A stretch of 21,044 nucleotides of DNA. Origin: Chitinivibrio sp051745065. GTDB lineage: Bacteria > Fibrobacterota > Chitinivibrionia > Chitinivibrionales > Chitinivibrionaceae. Position numbers and translations under genes: made by a program. The stretch spans positions 1 to 21,044 of the forward strand of contig JBNJDQ010000027.1 in the NCBI GenBank assembly GCA_051745065.1, in the 5' to 3' direction. How positions within the stretch are numbered: the stretch's first letter is position 1; the number at the start of each line of letters is the position of its first letter. Under the pieces are notes generated by a model that was given only the letters and a program-made list of their open reading frames with translations, was not told the origin of the DNA and did no database searches. Positions 1 to 6,783 of this stretch are shown piece by piece.

Positions 1-9
1 CTATTGAAT

Positions 10-366
10 TGGTGGAGGTGAGGGGAATCGAACCCCTGTCCGACCTGCTTTCTCAAAAAACCGCTACATGCTTATTCTGCCTACTGAGTCTCACCGTTCC
101 ACCAGCCGACAGACGGGCATGCAGAACGGCCAGTACCAATTATTTAAACAGTGAGTCGGTACACCCTCACTGCCGATCGTCCTGTTTGTTATACTCTCAA
201 AAGCGGCGAACGCCAGCCACTTAAGAGAGTCGCAGCGTTGTTACGCTGCTACTGCGTAGTTATAGTCTTCAGCAGTTATTGTTTGATGGATGATTAACGA
301 GGCCAACCATCATCCTCGACATGCTGTTCAAAGATCCAACAGGCCGTCGAAAGCCTTGACACCCCC
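10..366 (-). ncRNA. ssrA: transfer-messenger RNA (tmRNA)
   Basis: Complete tmRNA, which rescues stalled ribosomes by acting as an alanyl-tRNA and then encoding a degradation tag. On the minus strand the 5' end GGGGGTG (366-360) pairs with CACCTCC (14-20) just before the ACCA end (10-13), giving a 7-bp acceptor stem with one G-U pair. The T arm is AGGGG, then TTCGATT, then CCCCT, and the 5' part has the tmRNA-type GGCTTTCGACGG segment. The 357-nt length is normal. A tag reading frame lies in the middle (241-273). The CCA is encoded in the DNA. The downstream side, where a terminator or an integrated element would be, lies outside the window. Confidence 0.95.
241..273 (-). other. tmRNA proteolysis-tag reading frame
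   Basis: Read on the minus strand, resume codon GCT (271-273) opens a 10-codon frame, AEDYNYAVAA, ending in TAA (241-243). The final tag would therefore be A-AEDYNYAVAA. The length matches the E. coli tag ANDENYALAA and the NYA core is shared. The last three residues are VAA rather than the commoner LAA. Upstream bases ATAACT keep T at -5 and A at -4 relative to the resume codon, as in E. coli (TAGTC), which supports this frame. Confidence 0.85.
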
Positions 367-382
367 ATTTCGGGTCTCCATC

Positions 383-411
383 AATATATAACAATTTGAT
401 CGTATTGTAAA
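383..411 (-). promoter_or_regulatory. sigma-70-type promoter of ssrA
   Basis: On the minus strand, TTTACA (411-406), 17 bp, then TATATT (388-383). This is a near-consensus promoter 17 nt upstream of the mature tmRNA 5' end at 366. That spacing implies a short 5' leader, which fits known RNase P processing of pre-tmRNA. Confidence 0.7.
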
Positions 412-430
412 CATTTTTACTGCATTCCTT

Positions 431-481
431 CAAAATAGCAGAGCCTCCGGGCAAAAATCACATTTTGTTCTGCAAAAATGA
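431..481. promoter_or_regulatory. 21-bp phased CAAAA boxes upstream of the chitinase gene
   Basis: CAAAAT begins at 431, CAAAAAT at 452 and CAAAAAT at 473, each exactly 21 bp after the last. The last two extend to GCAAAAATCA (451-460) and GCAAAAATGA (472-481), identical at 9 of 10 positions. Two-helical-turn spacing of direct repeats is typical of AraC/XylS half-sites, and phased A-tracts can also bend DNA. They lie 55-105 bp upstream of the chitinase start, where an activator would sit. No near-consensus promoter was found for the chitinase. TTGTTC (465-470), 17 bp, TGTAGT (488-493) is the best weak candidate. Confidence 0.4.
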
Positions 482-535
482 CAATTCTGTAGTAGATTGT
501 TTTTGATACGGAACTAATCAATCAGGAGCAAATTA

Positions 536-2641
536 ATGAATCCATGGAAAAACATAGCCCTCATGATCCCTTTACTTCTGCTGCCCGTACGAGCGACAGT
601 ATTTCCCCTTACGGTAAATCAGGATGCCGAAATCACCATTTCCCGCGGTGCAGATGAAACCCGTGTATCTGTCCAGGGCGGAACAACAAAGAGTGTGGAA
701 CTCCCCTGGCTGACAACCACGGATGAAGTATCCATCTCTGCCGTATCGCAGAATCCCCGCTACTACGATACCACCTTCACAACAACTATCGAAATATTGG
801 GCGCGGATTACCCCGCATGGGATGCAGACAAATCTTACGAAAACACCGACACTGTATCCCATGCAGGCAAAATCTGGTATAACGAATGGTGGGCAAACGC
901 CGGCGATGAACCGGGAGTCCATAATGTCTGGAAGGAAGTGGTCAATGATGATCCCTACAGCCTTACCATCGATCTGGCAGCAAAACCCCTCCCGGAGGAT
1001 ACGGCCTTCATTCCCTTTCATGTAAATGTGGATGCCACCGTATTCGCCACAATCATCAGCATGATCGGTGGAGGCGACTTTATCGATACAATCTATGAGT
1101 TTGATCTGAAAGCAAAGACCAAAGACACTCTGCTTCTGCCGGTACGTGATGACGGAACAGCAACGATATCCACAGAAGAATCACACAGGAATGCATCCAG
1201 CCGCGTAAAGACTGTGGGCGGACGCCATTACCTGCAGGTGGGCTCACGTTTTCGCGGTGGAGAAGCAGCCATACTCACTCCCGCCGGAAAATGCGTTCAA
1301 CGCATCGATCTTTCCGCAGGAAATCAACACGATGCATCCATCTGGGATGTTTCCGCAGGGATGTACATGATAGCCGCAGAAGGCCCTCACGGAGCCCGGG
1401 CTGTACATAAAATCAATCACCGCGGCGGTGATCTGCGCATGGCGGTTTCTTTTTCCGAAACCTTCCGAACCGGCGGGCTTGTTGCCGGAGACCCCGTCTC
1501 CATGGCCCCGCGCAGCAGAGAAGCCGCCCGGTACACTATCACCGTAACCGCCGACGATCCTGCGTACAACGACACGACCTACACCCTGGAACTCACCGGC
1601 AAAATGAATGCCTCCCAGAACATCTATCTTGTAGACCCCGACGGAAACAACTTCGATCAACTTGTGGACTCTGCCACCTACGATGAGATGTTCCCCAACC
1701 GCTACGGTCTGGGCTATGGCGACTACATCAACGATGAACTCCCCGAGGATACCTCCAAGATCAACAAGCTGGCGTCGGACGGTGACTACGACTTCTATAC
1801 CTATGAATCCCTGGTAAAGGCCATGGACAGCATGAGCCGTATTGAAGTGGATCTCTATCAGCTGAAAGGCCATGACTACATGCACCGCATTGTCTGGCGC
1901 AACAAAGAGACCGGCAATACCCGCTCCATGATTAACAACGTCGCCTATAACGACTACAAAGAAACCAACGAAGAATACCTGGTGAGCACTATCGATTACG
2001 GAAACTTCTGTCAGGAAGGTGATGTGGCGACCCGCAAACAGGAGCTGGCAGCATTCTTCGGCAATATCTCCCACGAGACAACCGGAGCCGGAGTCGACGA
2101 GAAGAGCAAGACCTGGGGACTTTACTGGCGCGAAGAAGTTGACTGGCAGAAGGGCAGCACGGAACTGGGCTACGTGGACCAGTACCCCAACGAACTCTAT
2201 CCGCCAACGGCAGGCCAGTCCTATCACGGCCGCGGCCCCATACAGATCACCCATAACGTCAACTACGGGCAGCTGTCGGAATTCTTCTACGGCGATAAAC
2301 AGATCCTTCTGGATAATCCTGATAAACTGGTTCCCGAAAAACCCGAGGATGCCACAGTCGCTTATATGTCAGCAATCTGGTTCTGGATGACTCCGCAGGC
2401 GCCCAAACCCTCGTGCCACGACGTAATGGTGGGCAACTGGGTTCCCTCTGCGGAGGACAAAAGCAAGAACCTCGATGAGTCCACCTTCGGCATGACGGTC
2501 TACATCATAAACGGCGGCCTGGAGTGCGGCAACGGCGACGGCGATCACCGGGTGGTGGACCGGGCGGAATTCTATAAGCGCTACGCCAGACTCCTTTCGA
2601 TTACCCCCGAGGACTACTGTGACTGCGGTAATATGAAGTAG
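536..2641 (+). CDS. secreted GH19 chitinase with CBM5/12 module
   Basis: Predicted secreted endochitinase that hydrolyses beta-1,4-GlcNAc polymers outside the cell. The start is set by AGGAG (524-528), 7 nt upstream. Residues 1-20 form a signal peptide, and 22-89 look like an Ig-like beta domain. Residues 91-135 are an aromatic-rich CBM5/12-like chitin-binding module (motifs YPAW, GKIWYNEWW, VWKEV). Residues 226-303 resemble a secretion-tail domain (LTPAGK, DVSAGMYMIA). A second Ig-like stretch lies at about 328-355, and the GH19 domain runs from about 365 to 695. In GH19 the catalytic acid Glu lies in an HET motif, here H513-E514 (ISHETTG). The second acid is probably E533 or E534 (YWREEVDW). 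YHGRGPIQIT, PSCHDVM and INGGLECG are family signatures. At 701 aa it is long for GH19 because of the N-terminal modules. It is monocistronic and ends in a terminator. Confidence 0.9.
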   Translation: MNPWKNIALMIPLLLLPVRATVFPLTVNQDAEITISRGADETRVSVQGGTTKSVELPWLTTTDEVSISAVSQNPRYYDTTFTTTIEILGADYPAWDADKSYENTDTVSHAGKIWYNEWWANAGDEPGVHNVWKEVVNDDPYSLTIDLAAKPLPEDTAFIPFHVNVDATVFATIISMIGGGDFIDTIYEFDLKAKTKDTLLLPVRDDGTATISTEESHRNASSRVKTVGGRHYLQVGSRFRGGEAAILTPAGKCVQRIDLSAGNQHDASIWDVSAGMYMIAAEGPHGARAVHKINHRGGDLRMAVSFSETFRTGGLVAGDPVSMAPRSREAARYTITVTADDPAYNDTTYTLELTGKMNASQNIYLVDPDGNNFDQLVDSATYDEMFPNRYGLGYGDYINDELPEDTSKINKLASDGDYDFYTYESLVKAMDSMSRIEVDLYQLKGHDYMHRIVWRNKETGNTRSMINNVAYNDYKETNEEYLVSTIDYGNFCQEGDVATRKQELAAFFGNISHETTGAGVDEKSKTWGLYWREEVDWQKGSTELGYVDQYPNELYPPTAGQSYHGRGPIQITHNVNYGQLSEFFYGDKQILLDNPDKLVPEKPEDATVAYMSAIWFWMTPQAPKPSCHDVMVGNWVPSAEDKSKNLDESTFGMTVYIINGGLECGNGDGDHRVVDRAEFYKRYARLLSITPEDYCDCGNMK

Positions 2642-2644
2642 CAT

Positions 2645-2665
2645 CTGTTGCAGTTGCTGCAACAG
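2645..2665. repeat. perfect 9-bp inverted repeat after the chitinase stop
   Basis: CTGTTGCAG (2645-2653), loop TTG, CTGCAACAG (2657-2665), starting 3 nt after the stop codon. No T-run follows directly, so it is unlikely to terminate alone. It may protect the mRNA 3' end or stall RNA polymerase ahead of the terminator at 2698. Confidence 0.6.
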
Positions 2666-2697
2666 ACTGACGCAGTTTTACAATCCTGCACATACTG

Positions 2698-2727
2698 AGA
2701 CGGGCTTTCCAAGCCCGTCTTTTTTTC
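2698..2727 (+). terminator. intrinsic terminator of the chitinase gene
   Basis: Perfect 10-bp stem AGACGGGCTT / AAGCCCGTCT (2698-2707, 2711-2720) with loop TCC, followed by seven T residues. A textbook rho-independent terminator, separating the chitinase gene from the transporter gene at 2773. Confidence 0.93.
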
Positions 2728-2772
2728 GGCATACACCTTGCTGATTCACAGCTTCATTAACCTGGAGGCAAA

Positions 2773-4113
2773 ATGATGAACACCCTGCTGTGGCTCAAAA
2801 AGAATCTTACCATCGCCATTCCTGTCACCATGATTGCAGGTTTTCTCTTTGGAATCTCTGCTGATGCGTCTTTTCTGAAGCACTTCATCATGCCCCTGAC
2901 CTTTCTTATGGTGTATCCCATGATGGTAAACCTGAATATTCGCCGCCTTTTTGAAGGTGGTGACATACCCGTACAGGCAGCAGCGCAGCTGTTGAACTTT
3001 ACAATCACACCCTTTATTGCCTGGGGGCTGGGCGCGCTGTTTTTTCCTGACAATACCTGGCTCGCCCTGGGGCTGCTCCTGACGGGGCTTCTGCCGACAT
3101 CGGGAATGACCATATCCTGGACGGGCATGGCCCGTGGGAATATGCCGGCTGCAGTGAAGATGACTGTTTTCGGCCTTCTGGCAGGTTCTCTGCTGACGCC
3201 GCTCTATGTGCAGCAGCTCATGGGAGCCGACGTAGCCATCGATATGGCGGGCATCTTCCGTCAGATCGGTTTGATTGTTGTGCTCCCTTTGATTGCCGGT
3301 AATCTGACACGTCTGTTGCTTCAAAAAAGATACGGTACCGCAAAGTACGAAAAAGATGTGAAGCCCATATTTCCTCCGCTCTCCACAATCGGCGTTGTGG
3401 GCATTGTTTTTGCCGCGATGGCATTAAAGGCGCCGGCAATTGCGGCAAATCCCGGAATGCTGCTCACCATATTTCTGCCGCTTACTCTGCTCTATGCATT
3501 CAACTTTCTGATCAGCATTACCGTGGCAAAACTTTTTTTCAATCGGGGTAACGGCATCGCTCTGCTCTACGGCACGGTTATGCGCAATCTCTCCATTGCT
3601 CTGGCTATTGCCATGACCGCCTTCGGCACGGACGGCTCGGAAATTGCGCTGGTTGTAGCCCTGGGGTACATCATTCAGGTGCAGAGTGCCGCCTGGGTGG
3701 TTAAACTGACGGACCACATCTTCGGTCCCGCTGCGGAGGACCGGGCAGAACAGATTATGCACCGCGGTGTATTTTCACTGCATGAAGATCAGTCCCTGGA
3801 AGCAGCAATACGCCTTCTTGCAGAGGAACACATCCATTCTTTTGCCGTGCGCGACAGCTCTAATGAGATATGCGGCATTCTCACGCAGGAAAATCTTATT
3901 GAAGCTCTTGCCGATGGTGCCGACAGAACAGCTCCTCTAAAGAACCTCTCCCTGCAGGAACCTCTCCTTGCAGATATACACATGCCCGTTTCCAAGCTTC
4001 TCTCTGCAATGAAGCGGTCCCATGAATATAAGATAATTATTACCGATGCATCGGGCACGCCGGCGGGGGTCGTCACGGCCAGTGACATTCTTACGAACGA
4101 TTCCCGCCGGTAA
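2773..4113 (+). CDS. BASS/ACR3-like transporter fused to a CBS domain pair
   Basis: Inner-membrane carrier of the bile acid:sodium symporter / arsenite-transporter superfamily. Residues 1 to about 318 form roughly ten hydrophobic helices. Family-like motifs are GLLPTSGMTISWTG (105-118) and GTVMRNLSIALAIA (267-280). In true ACR3 arsenite exporters a conserved Cys is expected in the first region. Here it reads SGMTISW, so arsenite transport is doubtful and the substrate is unknown. Residues 326-446 form two CBS repeats (about 329-378 and 390-443, ending in GVVTASDIL), a cytoplasmic module that usually binds adenine nucleotides and gates its partner domain. TGGAGG at 2763-2768 supports the start; the next codon is also ATG, so 2776 is possible. 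It stands alone and converges on the TPR gene. Confidence 0.82.
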   Translation: MMNTLLWLKKNLTIAIPVTMIAGFLFGISADASFLKHFIMPLTFLMVYPMMVNLNIRRLFEGGDIPVQAAAQLLNFTITPFIAWGLGALFFPDNTWLALGLLLTGLLPTSGMTISWTGMARGNMPAAVKMTVFGLLAGSLLTPLYVQQLMGADVAIDMAGIFRQIGLIVVLPLIAGNLTRLLLQKRYGTAKYEKDVKPIFPPLSTIGVVGIVFAAMALKAPAIAANPGMLLTIFLPLTLLYAFNFLISITVAKLFFNRGNGIALLYGTVMRNLSIALAIAMTAFGTDGSEIALVVALGYIIQVQSAAWVVKLTDHIFGPAAEDRAEQIMHRGVFSLHEDQSLEAAIRLLAEEHIHSFAVRDSSNEICGILTQENLIEALADGADRTAPLKNLSLQEPLLADIHMPVSKLLSAMKRSHEYKIIITDASGTPAGVVTASDILTNDSRR

Positions 4114-4136
4114 ACCGATACAGACTCAGGGATGAT

Positions 4137-4169
4137 CAGCAGGCGTCAGTCTTCACGGGCAGCCTGCTG
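4137..4169. repeat. inverted repeat between convergent genes
   Basis: CAGCAGGC (4137-4144) and GCCTGCTG (4162-4169) are perfect 8-bp complements around a 17-nt loop. The repeat spans the stop codon of the TPR gene and faces the end of the transporter gene. Neither strand has a T-run after it, so it is at best a weak bidirectional terminator. The spacer between the two genes is only 32 bp and holds nothing else visible. Confidence 0.3.
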
Positions 4170-5087
4170 CCGGCGCATGATTCTGATATTTTCAAGACCG
4201 ATCACGGCATTTGAACTTCCGCTGTTTCGCCCCAGCGTATAAAACCGTTCGGCATCGGTGAGGCGCTCCATGCGAAAAGCGATGTTCCCGGCATACACAG
4301 CAAGCTCTGAGAAGTCCGGAAAGAGATCCAACCCACGCCGTGCCTCTTCCAGAGCAACCAGATCACTTCCGGTGCTCACCAGGGTTTCCACAATACGGTA
4401 GAGAATCCACCGGTTCTCCCTATTCGATTCAAAGGCGCGGCGCAGATAATACAGCTCGCGGTCAACATTATTGAGATTCCTGGCAAAATCAGCCTGAAGA
4501 AGAGCAATATGCGAATCATCGGCACTGTTTGCTCCTTCGGGATACTCTGCAAGAAGCTCAATTGCTTTTTCATAATCCTCAAGTTCCGCATAAAGTTCTG
4601 CCAGGGCAATATAGGCCTTTCCATTCTGCGGGGATTGTTCAATCAGTTTTTCAAACTGGAGAACAGCATCGGTGAGAGCCCCCATCTGCCGGTACGTTGC
4701 CCCCAGCATAAAAAGCCCCTGTTCCCGCTCCGGTTCAAGGGCTACGGCCCGCTGAAGTGCTGCAACAGCTTCACCGAACGCATCCAGAGCAACGTAACAG
4801 ACACCGAGATTAAGCCAGGCCCGATAAAAATCCGGTGCATTCAGAGTTACAGCACGGTAATATTCAATGGACTGGGGCAGCGAATCCAGCTGGTAGTAGC
4901 AGTTGGCTATATTAAAACTGCTGAGAACGCGGTTTTCTCCCCGGGCTGCAGCTTTTTTGTACAACTTCAGAGCCTCTTCGGTCCTGCCGGCATTGAACAC
5001 TGCATTGGCGGAGTCAAGCATCTTTCCGCTCACAGAGAGAGGTAAAATTCCAGAGATCAGCAGAATTATTAAATATATTCGTGCCAT
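4146..5087 (-). CDS. TPR protein, last gene of the TonB2-type operon
   Basis: Predicted secreted or periplasmic tetratricopeptide protein of 313 aa. Residues 1-21 are a signal peptide, and about 25-300 form a chain of some eight TPR-like helical hairpins (for example FNIANCYYQLDSLPQSIEYY, AWLNLGVCYVALDAFGEAVA, AYIALAELYAELEDYEKAIE). Its start overlaps the tonB stop by one base (TAATG), with GGAG of the tonB 3' end as ribosome site, so the two are translationally coupled. In Vibrio TonB2 clusters a TPR gene also follows tonB2. By that analogy it may be an accessory of the TonB complex or scaffold receptors in the periplasm. The exact role is unknown. Confidence 0.85.
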   Translation of the reverse strand: MARIYLIILLISGILPLSVSGKMLDSANAVFNAGRTEEALKLYKKAAARGENRVLSSFNIANCYYQLDSLPQSIEYYRAVTLNAPDFYRAWLNLGVCYVALDAFGEAVAALQRAVALEPEREQGLFMLGATYRQMGALTDAVLQFEKLIEQSPQNGKAYIALAELYAELEDYEKAIELLAEYPEGANSADDSHIALLQADFARNLNNVDRELYYLRRAFESNRENRWILYRIVETLVSTGSDLVALEEARRGLDLFPDFSELAVYAGNIAFRMERLTDAERFYTLGRNSGSSNAVIGLENIRIMRRQQAARED

Positions 5088-5698
5088 TATGACTCCAGAG
5101 AAAAATCAATAAGGATGCTCTTCTTTGAAATTACGGGAACACCGTTCTTCATGGCCGGAGAAAACTCCCATTCCTCCATAGCTTTCCGCACTGCTCCCTC
5201 GAAACTGCTGTGCGGTGCATCCACCTCATCAACAGTCATGACCCGGCCATCTTCACCGACAGTAAAGAAGACCGTTACTGCGCCACCGACACCCAACCGT
5301 TTTGCTTCGGCGGGGAAATCCGGCTGCGGTGTAAATACAGGTGTCGCGGGATTATCCACATCCCCTTCTTCAAAGACTTCCGCCCCGATATCCGAAGCGG
5401 CAATCACTGCGCCGTCTCCGCCTCCGCCCACGGAAAGATCCGGAGTGAGCCCCAGCTTCATATTTGACTGCAGAGACTTACCCTGAGACGATGACATGGA
5501 GCGCAAACGTTTGGTCTGTTTGGGCTTCGGCTTTTTCTTTTCCGGTTTTACGATTTCCGCAACGATCCGTTTTGCAGCCCCGGAATCCTCCTTATCCACA
5601 TTGGAATAGGCATCCTGACTCAGGGGAATCACCACAAAAAGCCCGATATTTATTGCGAGAACAAGTGCAGTTCTCAGAAGAATTGTCGCTAAGGACAT
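5087..5698 (-). CDS. tonB: TonB family energy transducer (TonB2-like)
   Basis: Periplasm-spanning protein that carries energy from the ExbB/ExbD motor to outer-membrane receptors. In the 203-aa form, residues 5-27 are the single TM anchor. A short Lys/Pro-rich segment (51-63, KPEKKKPKPK) is followed by a Gly-rich linker, and 126-200 form the TonB C-terminal domain (PDFPAEAKRLGVGGAVTVFF, EDGRV, EEWEFSPAMKNG). An in-frame ATG at 5728 would add 10 residues. I prefer 5698 because GGAGGT (5708-5703) lies just ahead of it and the upstream ATG has no ribosome site. The proline-rich spacer is short compared with E. coli TonB, as in Vibrio TonB2 proteins. Confidence 0.9.
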   Translation of the reverse strand: MSLATILLRTALVLAINIGLFVVIPLSQDAYSNVDKEDSGAAKRIVAEIVKPEKKKPKPKQTKRLRSMSSSQGKSLQSNMKLGLTPDLSVGGGGDGAVIAASDIGAEVFEEGDVDNPATPVFTPQPDFPAEAKRLGVGGAVTVFFTVGEDGRVMTVDEVDAPHSSFEGAVRKAMEEWEFSPAMKNGVPVISKKSILIDFSLES

Positions 5699-5702
5699 TA
5701 CT

Positions 5703-5708
5703 ACCTCC
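5703..5708 (-). promoter_or_regulatory. ribosome binding site fixing the tonB start
   Basis: GGAGGT on the minus strand, 4 nt from ATG 5698. It lies inside the longer alternative reading frame that would start at 5728, and favours the shorter protein. Confidence 0.7.
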
Positions 5709-5730
5709 AGTTGGCGCGGCAGAGACATTA

Positions 5731-6144
5731 TCAGCCTTTTTCCGCCGCAAGTGATACTTTACCCGCTCCGGCCATGGAACAGGCATCCATAACCTGAACT
5801 GCTTTATCAATAACAGCCCCCTTGTCAGCAGTGATAACCACAGCCGTTTCCGGGTTTTTGGTAACCTCCTGCTTAACAAGAGACTGCAGGCGCTCCAACG
5901 TAACCTGTCGCCCGAACATATGTACGGTTCCGTCCTGGGTTATTCCAATCATAATTGTCTTGGATCCCTGAGATACCGCACTTTTGGCCTTCGGTTTTGT
6001 TACATCCACCCCGGTCTGGCGGTTAAAATTTGTGGTAATAATAAAGAAGATCAGCAGAATAAACACCATGTCAATCAGCGGGCCCATATCCACCTGTGCC
6101 GCTTCGGTTCCGCTTTCTCCCATCATCTGAAAATCATCAAACAT
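5731..6144 (-). CDS. exbD: ExbD/TolR family proton-channel subunit
   Basis: Stator subunit of the proton-driven motor that energises TonB; 137 aa, normal for ExbD. A short cytoplasmic N-terminus is followed by one TM helix (about 22-39). It contains D25 in VDMGPLIDMVFILLIFF, the position of the essential proton-carrying Asp of E. coli ExbD (D25). The remainder is the periplasmic domain (about 45-135). The start is supported by CAGGAG upstream, and it begins 1 nt after the ExbB stop codon. It pairs with the adjacent ExbB. Confidence 0.93.
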   Translation of the reverse strand: MFDDFQMMGESGTEAAQVDMGPLIDMVFILLIFFIITTNFNRQTGVDVTKPKAKSAVSQGSKTIMIGITQDGTVHMFGRQVTLERLQSLVKQEVTKNPETAVVITADKGAVIDKAVQVMDACSMAGAGKVSLAAEKG

Positions 6145-6145
6145 T

Positions 6146-6781
6146 TTATTTCTCCTGATTCCATCGTTTTGTTCGGTTTACCAGATCCTCGCCGTCCAGC
6201 CTGATGTAGTCCATCAGCTGATTACTGCGGTTTGCAATATAGTTATGAAGCATTATGATCGGAAAAGCAACGGTCAGCCCCGCCTGGGTTGTCACAAGGG
6301 CAACACTGATGCCCTGAGCAGTCAAATTGGGATTACCCAGTCCGAAGTCCGTGATTATTGCAAAGGTCTTGATCATTCCGGTCACAGTCCCCAAAAGCCC
6401 CAGAAGCGGTGCCACGGATCCCCACACGGATATTGTGCTGAGATCCCGCTTCAGAAAAGGTATCGCCGACGAAAGAAATTCCTTAAAAAGAGTTTCCGCA
6501 TTATTCCCACGCCCTCCCTGTTTCATGGCCCTGATCTCCTGCAGCAAAAGATTGTAGTCATAAAATCCGGTATCCCTATTCTGCGGCGTTTCTCCGCGCT
6601 CAATGGCATCCAGAGCCTCAAGATAGATGCTGCGGGCCCGGGAAAAGCGGTTCTGACCGCCCCATTTTGCCAAAAGCATGTACCATGAGACAACGGAGAT
6701 CGTCACGAGGGGGATCATAATCCACAGTCCCCCTTTTATTAGATAGGACAGCAAGACATAGAAGACCTCTGAAAGATCCAT
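6146..6781 (-). CDS. exbB: ExbB/TolQ family proton-channel subunit
   Basis: Inner-membrane motor protein of 211 aa that forms the pore complex with ExbD. TM1 is at about 14-36 and a cytoplasmic loop follows. The conserved MotA/TolQ/ExbB channel core lies at about 115-190, with motifs PLLGLLGTVTGM and ALVTTQAGLTVAFP. The Thr residues in GTVTG and TTQAG occupy the places of pore threonines in E. coli ExbB. GAGG ahead of the start lies in the end of the TtpC-like gene, and only 2 nt separate the two genes. It is a second ExbB paralogue next to the longer TtpC-like protein, the hallmark of TonB2-type systems. Confidence 0.93.
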   Translation of the reverse strand: MDLSEVFYVLLSYLIKGGLWIMIPLVTISVVSWYMLLAKWGGQNRFSRARSIYLEALDAIERGETPQNRDTGFYDYNLLLQEIRAMKQGGRGNNAETLFKEFLSSAIPFLKRDLSTISVWGSVAPLLGLLGTVTGMIKTFAIITDFGLGNPNLTAQGISVALVTTQAGLTVAFPIIMLHNYIANRSNQLMDYIRLDGEDLVNRTKRWNQEK

Positions 6782-6783
6782 GC

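Noticed and set aside
10..30. tmRNA 3' end as an integration (att) site with an accessory island
   Set aside because: The 3' end of ssrA is a common attachment site, but the side where an element would lie is outside the window and no direct repeat of this end or integrase gene is present here.
1244..2254. Long minus-strand open frame (336 codons) opposite the chitinase gene
   Set aside because: Lies wholly antisense to a strongly supported GH19 domain; its sequence has no family motifs and no ribosome site.
3100..3200. ACR3 arsenite exporter (arsenic resistance) call for the BASS-like protein
   Set aside because: The first conserved region lacks the ACR3 cysteine and no arsR, arsC or related gene is nearby.
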